From positions 4,568,058-4,630,387 of the forward strand of contig NZ_CP150484.1 in the NCBI RefSeq assembly GCF_037997115.1: a stretch of DNA of 62,330 bases. Direction: 5' to 3'. The notes under the pieces were generated by a model. It was not told where the DNA came from, did not search any database, and saw only the letters and a program-made list of their open reading frames with translations. Made by a program: the position numbers and the translations under genes. Shown in pieces: positions 7,783 through 15,955 of this stretch. Each line of letters opens with the position of its first letter. The first letter of the stretch is position 1. Origin of the DNA: Amycolatopsis coloradensis. Its GTDB lineage: Bacteria; Actinomycetota; Actinomycetes; Mycobacteriales; Pseudonocardiaceae.

Positions 7783-10175
7783 CGGCCGGGACGAGCGCCT
7801 TGCTGGCGGACGGCGACATGGTCACCGTCCGCCGGTTGCGTGCGGAGGACTTCGACGCTGTCTTGAACCTGCATCAGCGGTTGGACGAGCGTGACCGCTA
7901 TCTGCGCTTCTTCACCGCCCATCCGGGGAGGCTGGATCTGCTGAGCCGGTTGGCGATCGAAGGCACGGGTATCGGAGCATTCCGAGGGGACGACCTCATC
8001 GGGATCGCTCACTACCGCCCATCGTCTGGGGACGACGCGGCCGAAGTCGCCCTGGTCGTCGACCGTGCGGTCCAGGCACACGGGGTCGGCACTCTGTTGC
8101 TCGAACATCTCGTGTCCTTGGCCTTGGCGCAGGGAATCCACCGTTTCATCGCGCTGGTGCTCGCGGAGAACAGCCGGATGATCAAGGTGTTCTCCGACCT
8201 CGGCCTCCCGTGCGTCATCGGAAGGGGAGGGCCGGAGCTCGACGTCGAGATCGAACTCGGCGAGCCGAACAGATACCTCGAGCGAATCGAGGAACGGGAA
8301 CGGCTCGCCGACGTGGCGAGTCTCCGCACGGTGCTCGCCCCGGCCTCGGTGGCCGTCGTGGGGGCGGGCAGGCGGGACGACTCGGTGGGCAGGGCGATCC
8401 TGCGGAACCTTCTCGACGCCGGCTATACCGGCGTCGCGCACGCGGTGAACCCGAACGCCACGGAGATCCTCGGCGTCCCCTGTGCGCCTTCGGTGTCCTC
8501 TTTGGACGCCTCAGTCGAGCTGGCGGTGGTCTGCGTACCCGCGGAATCCGTTCCCGGCGTCGTCGAAGACTGCGGACGGGCAGGTGTGCGCTCGATCGTG
8601 CTCGTCACGGCGGGGCTGACCGCGACGCCCCTGGAGCATCGTGTCCGTGAACTCGTCGCCAGGTACGGGATCCGGCTGGTCGGCCCCAACTGCTTCGGCG
8701 TGGTCAACAGCGCTCCGGCGACCCGTCTCGACACGACCTTCGCCCGCCGCGCCGCCCGGCGAGGCCGGATCGGGGTGGTGACGCAGTCCGGCGGTTTCGG
8801 GATCGCGCTGATGGACGCGCTCGCCGGGTTGGGGCTCGGTCTGTCCACTTTGGTGTCCGCCGGTGACAAGTACGACGTGAGTGGCAACGATCTCCTGCGG
8901 TGGTGGCGCGGCGACGGGGAGACCGACATCGCCGTGCTGTACCTGGAGTCCTTCGGCAACCCGCGAAAGTTCAGCAGGCTCGCCCGCGCTCTCGCGAGGG
9001 AGAAGCCGGTTGTGGCCATTCGCGGGGCATCCGCCCCGGCGGCGCAGCGGGCCGCGGCCGCGCACACCGCCGCACGAGCGGTCCCGGCCGCGACCAAACT
9101 GGCGTTGTTCGGCCAGGCGGGTGTCCTCGTCGTCGACACGGTGACCGAGGTCCTCGGCCTGCTCGCCGCGCTCTCGTGGCAGCCGCTGCCATCGGGGTCA
9201 CGGGTGGTGGTCGTGAGCAACGCCGGGGGCGCCGCGGTTCTGGGGGCGGAGGCCTGCGTCCGCAACGGTCTGGTCCTGCCCGAGCTGAGCCGGAAGACCC
9301 AGGACACACTCCGGCGGCTGTTGCCCGAGCACGCGAGCGTGGGCAATCCGCTCGACACGAGCGCCGCGATCACGGCAGACACCTTCGCCTCGTGCGTGAC
9401 CGAGGTCCTGGCCGACGAAGGTGTGGACGCGGTGATCGCCGCCGGCGTGCCCACCGGTGTCGGCGATCCGCTGGCCGGGCTGGTCGCGGCGCCGGAGAGC
9501 AAGACCGTTCTCGCCGTGCGGCTCGGCCAGCTGGCGTCGGTCGCCCCTCACCGCGGGATTCCTTGCTACGCCGATGTCGAGGAGGCGGCGGCCGTCATGG
9601 CGAAGCTGTCCGAACGAACCCGCTGGCTCGAGGCAGGGGAGGGCGGCCTGCCCGATCTCACCGGTATCGATCTCGCGACGGCGACCCGGTTGGTGGGCGC
9701 GTACCTCTCCGCGCATCCGAGCGGTGGCTGGCTGTCCCGGAAGGACGGTGAGGACCTGCTCGGCTGTTTCGGGATCCGGGTGACCCGGCGTCGATTCGGT
9801 GATCGTGAGCTGCTGGTACGCGGCCAGTCCGACGACGTGTTCGGCCCGGTCGTCGTCCTGGGGCTCGGTGGTATCGATGGAGCCTTGCTCGACGACGGAT
9901 CGACCGGCCTGGGGCCGCTCAGCACCGACGACGCCGAAGCGCTCATCGACAGCCTGCGCGCGAGCAAGGCGCTGTTCGGCGGGAACAGCGCTCTCGACCG
10001 ATCCGCGCTCGCTGCGCTGCTCCTGCGAACGGACCGGATCATGGAGCTGGTGCCGGAGGTCGTCGACGTCCACCTCGACCCGGTCTTCGTGTCGGCGGAA
10101 GGGGCCACGGCGGGCGCCGTCCGGGTGCTTGTCCGGCCGCGGCCATGGGCCGATCACTACCTTCGACGGCTGTGA
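7779..10175 (+). CDS. GNAT acetyltransferase fused to ADP-forming acyl-CoA synthetase-like domains, ATP-grasp lobe missing
   Basis: A 798-aa protein of the Pat/YfiQ type. The N-terminal GNAT domain (residues ~10-165, VALVVDRAVQAHGVGTLLLEHL acetyl-CoA loop) is followed by a CoA-binding Rossmann domain (~180-300, SVAVVGAGRRDDSVGRAI) and succinyl-CoA-ligase-like flavodoxin domains (~300-620, GVVTQSGGFG). The C-terminal ATP-grasp region is abnormal. LLGCFGIRVTRRRFGDR runs almost directly into ELLVRGQSDDVFGPVVVLGL, so ~70-80 residues that normally carry the VLK and HKSDVGGV nucleotide-binding segment are absent. Ligase activity is therefore doubtful and protein acetylation is the likelier job. Start ATG overlaps the CBS-BON stop. 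Last gene of the operon; a strong hairpin follows. Confidence 0.85.
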   Translation: MTAGTSALLADGDMVTVRRLRAEDFDAVLNLHQRLDERDRYLRFFTAHPGRLDLLSRLAIEGTGIGAFRGDDLIGIAHYRPSSGDDAAEVALVVDRAVQAHGVGTLLLEHLVSLALAQGIHRFIALVLAENSRMIKVFSDLGLPCVIGRGGPELDVEIELGEPNRYLERIEERERLADVASLRTVLAPASVAVVGAGRRDDSVGRAILRNLLDAGYTGVAHAVNPNATEILGVPCAPSVSSLDASVELAVVCVPAESVPGVVEDCGRAGVRSIVLVTAGLTATPLEHRVRELVARYGIRLVGPNCFGVVNSAPATRLDTTFARRAARRGRIGVVTQSGGFGIALMDALAGLGLGLSTLVSAGDKYDVSGNDLLRWWRGDGETDIAVLYLESFGNPRKFSRLARALAREKPVVAIRGASAPAAQRAAAAHTAARAVPAATKLALFGQAGVLVVDTVTEVLGLLAALSWQPLPSGSRVVVVSNAGGAAVLGAEACVRNGLVLPELSRKTQDTLRRLLPEHASVGNPLDTSAAITADTFASCVTEVLADEGVDAVIAAGVPTGVGDPLAGLVAAPESKTVLAVRLGQLASVAPHRGIPCYADVEEAAAVMAKLSERTRWLEAGEGGLPDLTGIDLATATRLVGAYLSAHPSGGWLSRKDGEDLLGCFGIRVTRRRFGDRELLVRGQSDDVFGPVVVLGLGGIDGALLDDGSTGLGPLSTDDAEALIDSLRASKALFGGNSALDRSALAALLLRTDRIMELVPEVVDVHLDPVFVSAEGATAGAVRVLVRPRPWADHYLRRL

Positions 10176-10183
10176 GAACGACA

Positions 10184-10217
10184 GAAGTCCCGGCACCGGG
10201 AACGGTGCCGGGACTTC
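10184..10217. terminator. Bidirectional hairpin terminator
   Basis: A perfect 15-bp stem (10184-10198 with 10203-10217) closes on a GGAA tetraloop. It lies 8 nt after the synthetase stop and 14 nt before the end of the leftward DoxX gene, so it can end both transcripts. It contains GTCCC and GGGAC but in a perfect long hairpin, which fits a terminator better than a regulator box. Confidence 0.85.
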
Positions 10218-10231
10218 CGGTGTCCGGACGG

Positions 10232-10816
10232 TCACCGGAGCCAAGGATTCCGGTCCACGAAGGACAGTCGAGTCCAGCGCTCTCCGAGCCCCCAGGTGTT
10301 TCCGGCGGCGGTCGTGGCGAGCGCGATGAGCACGAGGGCGTAGATCACGTGGTACTCGATGATCGGGTTCGTCGACATGGTCGGCTCACCCGCGCCGTTC
10401 GTCCGGTCGAGCGGCCATTCGGCGACCCACATCAGCAGCATCATCACGGTGCCGGTGATGGCGGAGATCCGCATCCCTATCCCCAGGGTGACGGCGAGAC
10501 CGATGCCGAGCAGGCCCGCCATGAACAACCAGTCCGCCCACCAGGTTCCGCCCCAGGAGCGCAGGGTTTCGGCGAACGGGCCGACGTCCACCCGGCTCAA
10601 GAAGCCCTTCGTCGGCGAGCCGCCGTTGATCCAGGCGTTGCCGGAAGCGGTGGCGTAACCGAGACCGAAGGTCTTGTCGACGAACGCCCACAGGAACAGC
10701 AGGCCGGTGGCGACACGGAGCACGGCGAGGCTTATGGCACCGGACGACCGTCCATCATGGACTTCCTGATGCCGGACGGGAACGCTGCGCCGGTGTCCGC
10801 TTTCGGTGGTGGCCAT
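10232..10816 (-). CDS. DoxX-family membrane protein
   Basis: A 194-aa integral membrane protein with a hydrophilic N terminus (~25 residues) and four hydrophobic segments (about residues 28-48, 92-112, 115-132 and 148-168). The pattern LAVLRVATGLLFLWAFVDKTF is the DoxX/DoxD start. DoxX relatives are quinone-linked or redox-related membrane proteins; here the substrate is unknown. GAGGAG precedes the ATG. A DosR-like box lies 68 bp upstream at 10884-10897. It ends near the bidirectional hairpin. Confidence 0.85.
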   Translation of the reverse strand: MATTESGHRRSVPVRHQEVHDGRSSGAISLAVLRVATGLLFLWAFVDKTFGLGYATASGNAWINGGSPTKGFLSRVDVGPFAETLRSWGGTWWADWLFMAGLLGIGLAVTLGIGMRISAITGTVMMLLMWVAEWPLDRTNGAGEPTMSTNPIIEYHVIYALVLIALATTAAGNTWGLGERWTRLSFVDRNPWLR

Positions 10817-10860
10817 GGAATTCTCCTCTGGTTGGCAAATTCACGATCGATTCGAGTGTG

Positions 10861-11283
10861 TTACGGCACGGCACGCGGCTCTGGGGCCGAAAGGCCCGGG
10901 TACACGAGGCCATCGTCATGCGCCGCGGCGAGACTCGCGCGGCATGCGCGAATCAGCTGCCGGGTCGCCCGCGTCGGCGCCGCCCGCCCACAGCCCGGGC
11001 AGGAGAAGGTGACGTCCCCGGCCAGTTCGTCGACCGCGACGGAGAGCGCGAGAGAGCAGGAGCGGCACCAGCGGTGGCCGGTCACGATGATGACGTGCAC
11101 TGGTGAGGAGACGCATTGGTGCAGCCAGCGGCGATGGGTCCGGCAGGTGATCCGATCGAGGGGGTCGCGGTCTTTCTCTTCCTCGAAATCTTCCCGCGAC
11201 AAGGTGATCGCGAGCCGCCGGTCCTTCAGGTCCGCATAGCGAGCGAGGAGCGTCAGTTCCTGCTGGTTGTCCGTGGCCGGCAT
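10861..11283 (-). CDS. Zinc-ribbon-like small protein
   Basis: A 140-aa protein not assigned to a named family. It has paired metal-ligand motifs: CRTH and HQC around residues 46-56, then HRWCRSC at ~69-75 and CPGC at ~94-97, enough for one or two zinc sites. The N terminus is an acidic helix (ATDNQQELTLLARYADLKDRR). The start is taken at the ATG at 11283 with GAGGA about 10 nt upstream; the longer frame would add 16 non-conserved residues. A nucleic-acid or protein-binding role is possible. A DosR-like box is at 11415-11428, ~130 bp upstream. A box for the next gene (DoxX) lies inside its 3' end. Confidence 0.65.
   Translation of the reverse strand: MPATDNQQELTLLARYADLKDRRLAITLSREDFEEEKDRDPLDRITCRTHRRWLHQCVSSPVHVIIVTGHRWCRSCSLALSVAVDELAGDVTFSCPGCGRAAPTRATRQLIRACRASLAAAHDDGLVYPGLSAPEPRAVP
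10884..10897. promoter_or_regulatory. DosR-like box for doxX, inside the 3' end of the zinc-ribbon gene
   Basis: GGGCCGAAAGGCCC is a perfect palindrome with the 5-4-5 spacing of a DosR box, 68 bp upstream of the leftward start at 10816. It lies within the last codons of the upstream gene. Function inferred from spacing and recurrence. Confidence 0.45.
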
Positions 11284-11414
11284 GGGAGGGTCCTCGCTTC
11301 CGATCCGCGGGTTGCTGACCTGTACTCCCATCGTGCTCGGCTCGTCGGCGACACAGGAGAGGCTGAAGCCCCGGGCGAACTGGCCCTTCGGTCCGCCCGG
11401 ATCCCTTCAGAGGC

Positions 11415-11428
11415 AGGCCGAAGGTCCC
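11415..11428. promoter_or_regulatory. DosR-like box
   Basis: AGGCCGAAGGTCCC reads GGGACCTTCGGCCT on the other strand, matching the local consensus GGGACCTTSGG. It lies 132 bp upstream of the zinc-ribbon gene start at 11283 and just after the CBS-BON stop at 11434. A weaker GGCCC-TTCG-GTCC sits ~35 bp closer to the gene. Confidence 0.5.
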
Positions 11429-11433
11429 GCCGC

Positions 11434-12099
11434 TCAGATACCGAGGGAAGCGGGCCTGATGACGTCGTCGTCCCAGACGAAGTCGAGCCGGTTCCGGACG
11501 TCGACCACGCCGGGGACCTCGCTCGACAGGGCGCCCGCGCGTTCGACCGCGCCGCGGTTGTCCAGCCTGCCGAGAAGCGTCACCACACCGTCGGCGACCG
11601 TGACGGACGCCTGTCCGGGTGCCACCCACAGGGTGCCGGCGAGGATGTCGCGTTCGATCTCGCCACGGATCTCCTCATCGGGACGCCGGAACGTGGACAG
11701 CAGATCCCGGCGCGACACGACACCGACCAGCTTCGCGTCCTCGACGACGAACAGCCGTCGCACGTCCTTCCTGGCCAGCCTGATCGCCGCGGCTGCGAGC
11801 GAGGCGCCTGCTTCGATCGTCACCACGGGTGCGGTCATCAGGTCTCTGGCGAGCAGGGCCTTCGCTTTGCGCGACTCGTCCTTGGCGTGGTGACCGGCGA
11901 ACAAGGCAGGTCGGGGGTCGCGAACCCGGGCCAGGAGATCAGCCTCGGAGACCACACCGATCGGCGCTCCGGAGTCGTCGACGACGGGCACCGCGCTGAT
12001 CCGCTGCCTCGCCATCAACGCGGCGATCTGCTTGTAACCGGCGTCCGGTACGACCGCGATCGGGTCGACGGTCATGACTTCGGAAACGGTGGTGCGCAT
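11434..12099 (-). CDS. CBS-CBS-BON protein
   Basis: A 221-aa protein. CBS 1 starts at VSEVMTVDPIAVVPD, CBS 2 at ARDLMTAPVVTIEAG, and a C-terminal BON domain (about 145-215) contains ASVTVADGVVTLLGRLDNRG..VPGVVDVRNRLDF. The longer linker between CBS repeats (DPRPALFAGHHAKDESRKAKA) also occurs in the copies at 41292 and 50927 and separates this subgroup from the shorter 7207 protein. The ATG has AAGGAG 8 nt upstream. It lies 17 nt after the USP gene at 12117-13019, so the two should share a transcript. Confidence 0.9.
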   Translation of the reverse strand: MRTTVSEVMTVDPIAVVPDAGYKQIAALMARQRISAVPVVDDSGAPIGVVSEADLLARVRDPRPALFAGHHAKDESRKAKALLARDLMTAPVVTIEAGASLAAAAIRLARKDVRRLFVVEDAKLVGVVSRRDLLSTFRRPDEEIRGEIERDILAGTLWVAPGQASVTVADGVVTLLGRLDNRGAVERAGALSSEVPGVVDVRNRLDFVWDDDVIRPASLGI

Positions 12100-12116
12100 G
12101 GGTCGCTCCTTCGTTC

Positions 12117-13019
12117 TCAGGAATCCGCGGTGCGGGAGATCAGCACCGGACAGGCGGCGTGATGGACCAGGCTCTGCCCGGTCGAGCCGAGCAGGAGACC
12201 GCGGAACCCGCCGCGGCCCCGGCTGCCGACCACGACCAATTGCGCTTTGACGCTCCAGCGCAGCAGTTCCTGGCGGGGTTCGTCGTGCACGACCACCTGG
12301 TGCACTTCGACGTCGGGATAGCTGTCCCGGAACTTCGACACCTGCTCGGCGAGCATCCGTTGAGCGGACTCGGTGAAGGCACTCCAGCCGTAGTTACCCG
12401 CGGGATCACCGAAGGAACGGGAAGCCGAGACGTCCTCCCAGGCGTGCACCGCAACGAGATTCGCGCCCCGGGCGCAAGCCTCGTCGAACGCGGCGGCGAG
12501 CGCGATCTCGGCAGCGGGGCTTCCGTCGACGCCGACCACGATGGGCTGTCTCCATGCCGTGGGGAGGTCCCAGGTGCGGCCCCGTACCGACACGACGGGA
12601 CAGTGCGCGTGCCCGGCGAGCGCTGTCGTCACCGATCCGCCGAACAGGGCGGTGAAGCGGCTGTGTTCGGTGGACCCGAGGACGATCAGCCGGGCGGTGC
12701 CGGAAGCCTCGATCAGCGCGGGGATCGCGGAGTCGTCGGAGATATGGGTCCTGACGACGGGGCCGTATGCGCGTTCCACGGTGTCCGCTGCTTCGCGAAG
12801 GATCGTTTCTCCGCGGTTCTTGACCTTGCGCAGGAGTTCATCGGACGGGGGAACGCTGCCAAGGTAGTAGTCCGGTAGCCCCAGTGCGTGCCACAGTTCG
12901 AGGGAGGTCTCGTGCCGGTCGGCGGCCTGCAAGCCCCAGGTGGCGGCGGCACGGGCGCCGGCGGATCCGTCGGCGCCGACCACGATCGGCCCGCTCAGCC
13001 GGACGGTTCGGTTCATCAT
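12117..13019 (-). CDS. Tandem universal stress protein (two UspA domains)
   Basis: A 300-aa protein with two USP domains. Domain 1 (~8-150) begins PIVVGADGSAGARAA; its nucleotide loop is degenerate (GSTEHSRFTALFGGS, no second Gly). Domain 2 (~155-300) begins PIVVGVDGSPAAEIA and has an intact GSRG-x9-GS loop, so only the C-terminal domain is predicted to bind ATP. Double-USP proteins of this type include mycobacterial Rv2623. Start: ATG at 13019 preceded by GAAAGG; a GTG at 13031 is in frame but lacks a good ribosome-binding site. It diverges from 13167, sharing a region with box-like palindromes. Confidence 0.92.
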   Translation of the reverse strand: MMNRTVRLSGPIVVGADGSAGARAAATWGLQAADRHETSLELWHALGLPDYYLGSVPPSDELLRKVKNRGETILREAADTVERAYGPVVRTHISDDSAIPALIEASGTARLIVLGSTEHSRFTALFGGSVTTALAGHAHCPVVSVRGRTWDLPTAWRQPIVVGVDGSPAAEIALAAAFDEACARGANLVAVHAWEDVSASRSFGDPAGNYGWSAFTESAQRMLAEQVSKFRDSYPDVEVHQVVVHDEPRQELLRWSVKAQLVVVGSRGRGGFRGLLLGSTGQSLVHHAACPVLISRTADS

Positions 13020-13083
13020 CGGCCCTTTCACCTCGCTACGGCCCTACGCGGCCAAAGTTAAGCGGGCGGACGGGCGCGGTCCG

Positions 13084-13111
13084 GTGCCGTTGGTCCCGGA
13101 TTCCCGGGACC
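13084..13111. promoter_or_regulatory. Overlapping DosR-like box and outward GGTCCCGG palindrome
   Basis: GTGCCGTTGGTCCC (13084-13097, 5-4-5 spacing) overlaps a perfect 8+4+8 palindrome, GGTCCCGG and CCGGGACC around ATTC (13092-13111). The site is 65 bp from the leftward USP start and 56 bp from the rightward start at 13167, well placed to serve both. Confidence 0.5.
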
Positions 13112-13166
13112 TCGGGGGCGCCTCTGGTCACTGGTGCGCGGGCGCGCGAAGCCGTTCACTCGATCG

Positions 13167-14291
13167 ATGACGATCCTCATCGCCGGCGGAGGACTCAGCG
13201 GTCTCAGCCTTGTCGCACATCTGGTGACGCGACCGGAGTCCCTGGGGCCGATCGTCGTCGTGGACGACGGTCGTCGGCAGCTCGCGACCGCGGGCTGGGC
13301 ATCCTGGTCCGCTGAGCCGGGACTCCTCGACGAGGCGGTGTCGCGCACGTTCGATCGGTTCCACGTGCACGCGGCCGGGCGTAGCCGGATCGTCGGCCTC
13401 GGCCGGTACAAGTACCGCTTCGTCCGTGGCGATGATCTGGCGGCGGCGGCAGGCAAGGCCGCGGAGAGACGTGGCGGTGTCGTCTTCCACCGCGGGCGGA
13501 TCACTGAGATCCGGCAGGCGGGCCGGGGCGCGGAAGCCCTTGTGGACGGCGAACCTCTCCGTGCGGATTGGGTGTTCGACAGCGTTCTCGGGCCTGGTCC
13601 GGCCCGGGTGGACGGCTGGCTGGTCTTCCGCGGCTGGCACGTGCGCACGGCCGCCCCGGCGTTCGATTCGGCCGTGCCCACCTTCTTCGACTTCCGTACG
13701 CCCCAGGGCCGCGCCGCGAGCTTCGTCTACGTCTTGCCGCGGGGCCCGCAAGAAGCTCTGGTCGAGCACACGTCCTTCGCGCCGCCTCGCACACGGGGTA
13801 TGGCGTATCCCAAGGAGCAACGAAGCGCTTTGCGCGAATACCTCTCCACGATTCTCGGCGTTCGGGAGTACGCGGTCACCCGTGAGGAGTCCGCTTCCCT
13901 GCCGCTCTCCGCTTCGGCCGTCGACCGCAGACGCGGCTCGATCCTCGCCATCGGGACCAAAGCCGGGCTGGTCAAGGCGTCGACCGGCTACGCCTTCCAA
14001 CGTATCCAAGCCGACAGCGCGGCGATCGCGAGGTCGTTGGCGGTCCACGGTCATCCTTTCGAACTGCCGAAACCCAAAGCGAGGCATTTGCTGTTCGACT
14101 CCACGCTCCTCGACGTCGTGGCCCGGGACCCGGCTCAGCTCGAACGGGTCTTCGCGGCGTTGTTCGACCGGTCCTCGGCCGAGCCGGTACTGCGGTTCCT
14201 CGACGAGGAAAGCTCCCTCCCGCAGGAGGGAAGAATGTTCGCGCGCCTGCCGCCTTCGTTGTACTCAGCGGTGACACGGAGGCATCGATGA
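13167..14291 (+). CDS. Lycopene cyclase-family flavoprotein
   Basis: A 374-aa protein. The N-terminal dinucleotide-binding motif is ILIAGGGLSGLSLV. Further family marks are WASWSAEPGLLDEAV (the position of the CrtY W-x-x-W segment) and GTKAGLVKASTGYAFQRI, the G-P/A-S-TGY motif of CrtY/CrtL-type cyclases. Such enzymes use reduced FAD to cyclise the ends of lycopene. No other carotenoid gene is nearby, so the substrate could be another polyene. The ATG at 13167 places the GxGxxG at residue 6. The stop overlaps the SulP start by ATGA. Operon: this gene, SulP and an Acg protein. Confidence 0.8.
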   Translation: MTILIAGGGLSGLSLVAHLVTRPESLGPIVVVDDGRRQLATAGWASWSAEPGLLDEAVSRTFDRFHVHAAGRSRIVGLGRYKYRFVRGDDLAAAAGKAAERRGGVVFHRGRITEIRQAGRGAEALVDGEPLRADWVFDSVLGPGPARVDGWLVFRGWHVRTAAPAFDSAVPTFFDFRTPQGRAASFVYVLPRGPQEALVEHTSFAPPRTRGMAYPKEQRSALREYLSTILGVREYAVTREESASLPLSASAVDRRRGSILAIGTKAGLVKASTGYAFQRIQADSAAIARSLAVHGHPFELPKPKARHLLFDSTLLDVVARDPAQLERVFAALFDRSSAEPVLRFLDEESSLPQEGRMFARLPPSLYSAVTRRHR

Positions 14292-15955
14292 AGTTCTCCT
14301 TCACACGCTATCGGCGTTCTTGGCTACAAGGTGATCTCTTGGCCGGGGCGACCGTCGCCGCGTACCTGGTGCCGCAGGTGATGGCGTACGCGGAGGTCGC
14401 GGGCCTGCCCGCGGAGACCGGCCTGTGGGCGGTGATCGGGCCTTTGGCGGTCTACGCCGTCCTGGGCTCGTCGAAGCTCCTGTCGGTGGGCCCGGAATCG
14501 ACGACCGCCTTGATGACGGCCGTCGCGCTCGGTCCGCTCGCCGCGGGAGATCCCGCCCGTTACGGAGCCCTCGCGGCCATGATGGCGCTCATGGTCGGGG
14601 GCCTGTGCCTGCTGGGAGGCTTGGCCCGGCTCGGCGTGCTGGCGGACCTGCTGTCGAAGCCGGTACTGACCGGCTACATGGCTGGGATCGCGGTGCTGAT
14701 GATCGTGAGCCAGCTGGGCAAGCTGACCGGCGTCACCGTGACCGGCGACGGGGTGCTCGCGGAACTGGGTTCGTTCGTCAAGAACATCGGGCACCCGCAC
14801 TGGCCGACCTCGGTCCTCGGCGGTCTCGCTCTGGCTTGCCTGCTGGCAGCGCAGCACTGGTTCCCGCGGTTTCCCGGACCGTTGGCCGTCATCCTGGTGG
14901 CCGCCGCCGTCGTCGCCGGCTATTCCCTGACGGAGAAAGGGATCCAAGTGATCGGGCCCGTTCCGGATTCACTGCCGGTACCCGAGGTCCCCGTGGTGAA
15001 CGGTGCAGACCTGGCGAGTCTGCTGCTGCCCGCGCTGGGGATCGCCCTTGTCGGCTTCTCCGACAACGTCCTGACCGCCCGCGCCTTCGCGGACAGACAC
15101 GGCGAGCGGGTCGATTCCGATCGCGAGTTGCGCGCGCTCGCCGCGTCGAACCTCTCGTCGGGACTCCTTCACGGGTTCCCGGTCAGTTCGAGCGGCAGCC
15201 GGACCGCGCTGGCATCCGCGATGGGTGCCCGGACCCAGCTGTACTCCCTGACCGCGCTCGCGACGGTCGTGCTGACGGTTCTTTTCGCGGGACCGTTGCT
15301 GGCCGGCTTCCCCAAGGCGGCATTGGCGGCGATCGTCGTCTACGCGGCGTTGAAGCTGATCGATCCCCGGGAATTCCGTCGCATCTCGCGGTTCCGGCGC
15401 AGCGAGTTCGTGCTGGCCTTGTCGACCTTGCTCGCCGTCGTCGCGCTGGGTGTCCTGTACGGCGTGCTGGCCGCCGTCGGTTTGTCCATTTTGGATCTTC
15501 TGCGCCGGCTGGCGCGGCCGCACGGCGCGGTGCTCGGCTTCGTACCCGGCGTGCCCGGGATGCACGATGTCGACGACTATCCCGACGCGACGACCGAGCC
15601 AGGTCTGGTGATCTACCGGTACGACGCGCCCTTGTGTTTCGCCAACGCCGACGACTTCCGGCGACGAGCCCTCGCCGCCCTGGACGGCGAAAAGCGGGTC
15701 GAGTGGTTCGTCCTCAACGCCGAAGCCAATGTCGAACTCGACATCACGGCGGCCGACGCCGTACGCGGGATCTGCGACGAGCTGCGCCGCCGCGGGATCA
15801 CGTTCGCGCTCGCCAGGGTGAAACAGGAGTTGCGCGAAGATCTCGAGGCCGCAGGCCTGCTTCGGCTCATTGGTTCCGGCTCGCTGTACCCGACGCTGCC
15901 CAGCGTCGTCGACGCGTTCCGTGGGAGGAGGAAGGAACATGCCGAACCCCGATGA
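14288..15955 (+). CDS. SulP-family anion permease with STAS domain
   Basis: A 555-aa transporter. The SulP signature near the N terminus is VAAYLVPQVMAYAEVAGLPAETGLW; ~12 hydrophobic segments run to about residue 405 and a cytoplasmic STAS domain covers ~425-545 (VEWFVLNAEANVELDITAADAV). SulP proteins move sulfate, bicarbonate or related anions. Mycobacterial Rv1739c, a SulP sulfate transporter, is a DosR-regulon gene, which fits this context. The start ATG overlaps the upstream cyclase stop. The 3' end overlaps the start of the Acg gene by 17 nt. Confidence 0.93.
   Translation: MKFSFTRYRRSWLQGDLLAGATVAAYLVPQVMAYAEVAGLPAETGLWAVIGPLAVYAVLGSSKLLSVGPESTTALMTAVALGPLAAGDPARYGALAAMMALMVGGLCLLGGLARLGVLADLLSKPVLTGYMAGIAVLMIVSQLGKLTGVTVTGDGVLAELGSFVKNIGHPHWPTSVLGGLALACLLAAQHWFPRFPGPLAVILVAAAVVAGYSLTEKGIQVIGPVPDSLPVPEVPVVNGADLASLLLPALGIALVGFSDNVLTARAFADRHGERVDSDRELRALAASNLSSGLLHGFPVSSSGSRTALASAMGARTQLYSLTALATVVLTVLFAGPLLAGFPKAALAAIVVYAALKLIDPREFRRISRFRRSEFVLALSTLLAVVALGVLYGVLAAVGLSILDLLRRLARPHGAVLGFVPGVPGMHDVDDYPDATTEPGLVIYRYDAPLCFANADDFRRRALAALDGEKRVEWFVLNAEANVELDITAADAVRGICDELRRRGITFALARVKQELREDLEAAGLLRLIGSGSLYPTLPSVVDAFRGRRKEHAEPR

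Noticed and set aside
10184..10217. GTCCC..GGGAC sequence considered as a DosR box
   Set aside because: It is a perfect 15-bp hairpin with a GGAA loop between convergent gene ends, so a terminator explains it better.
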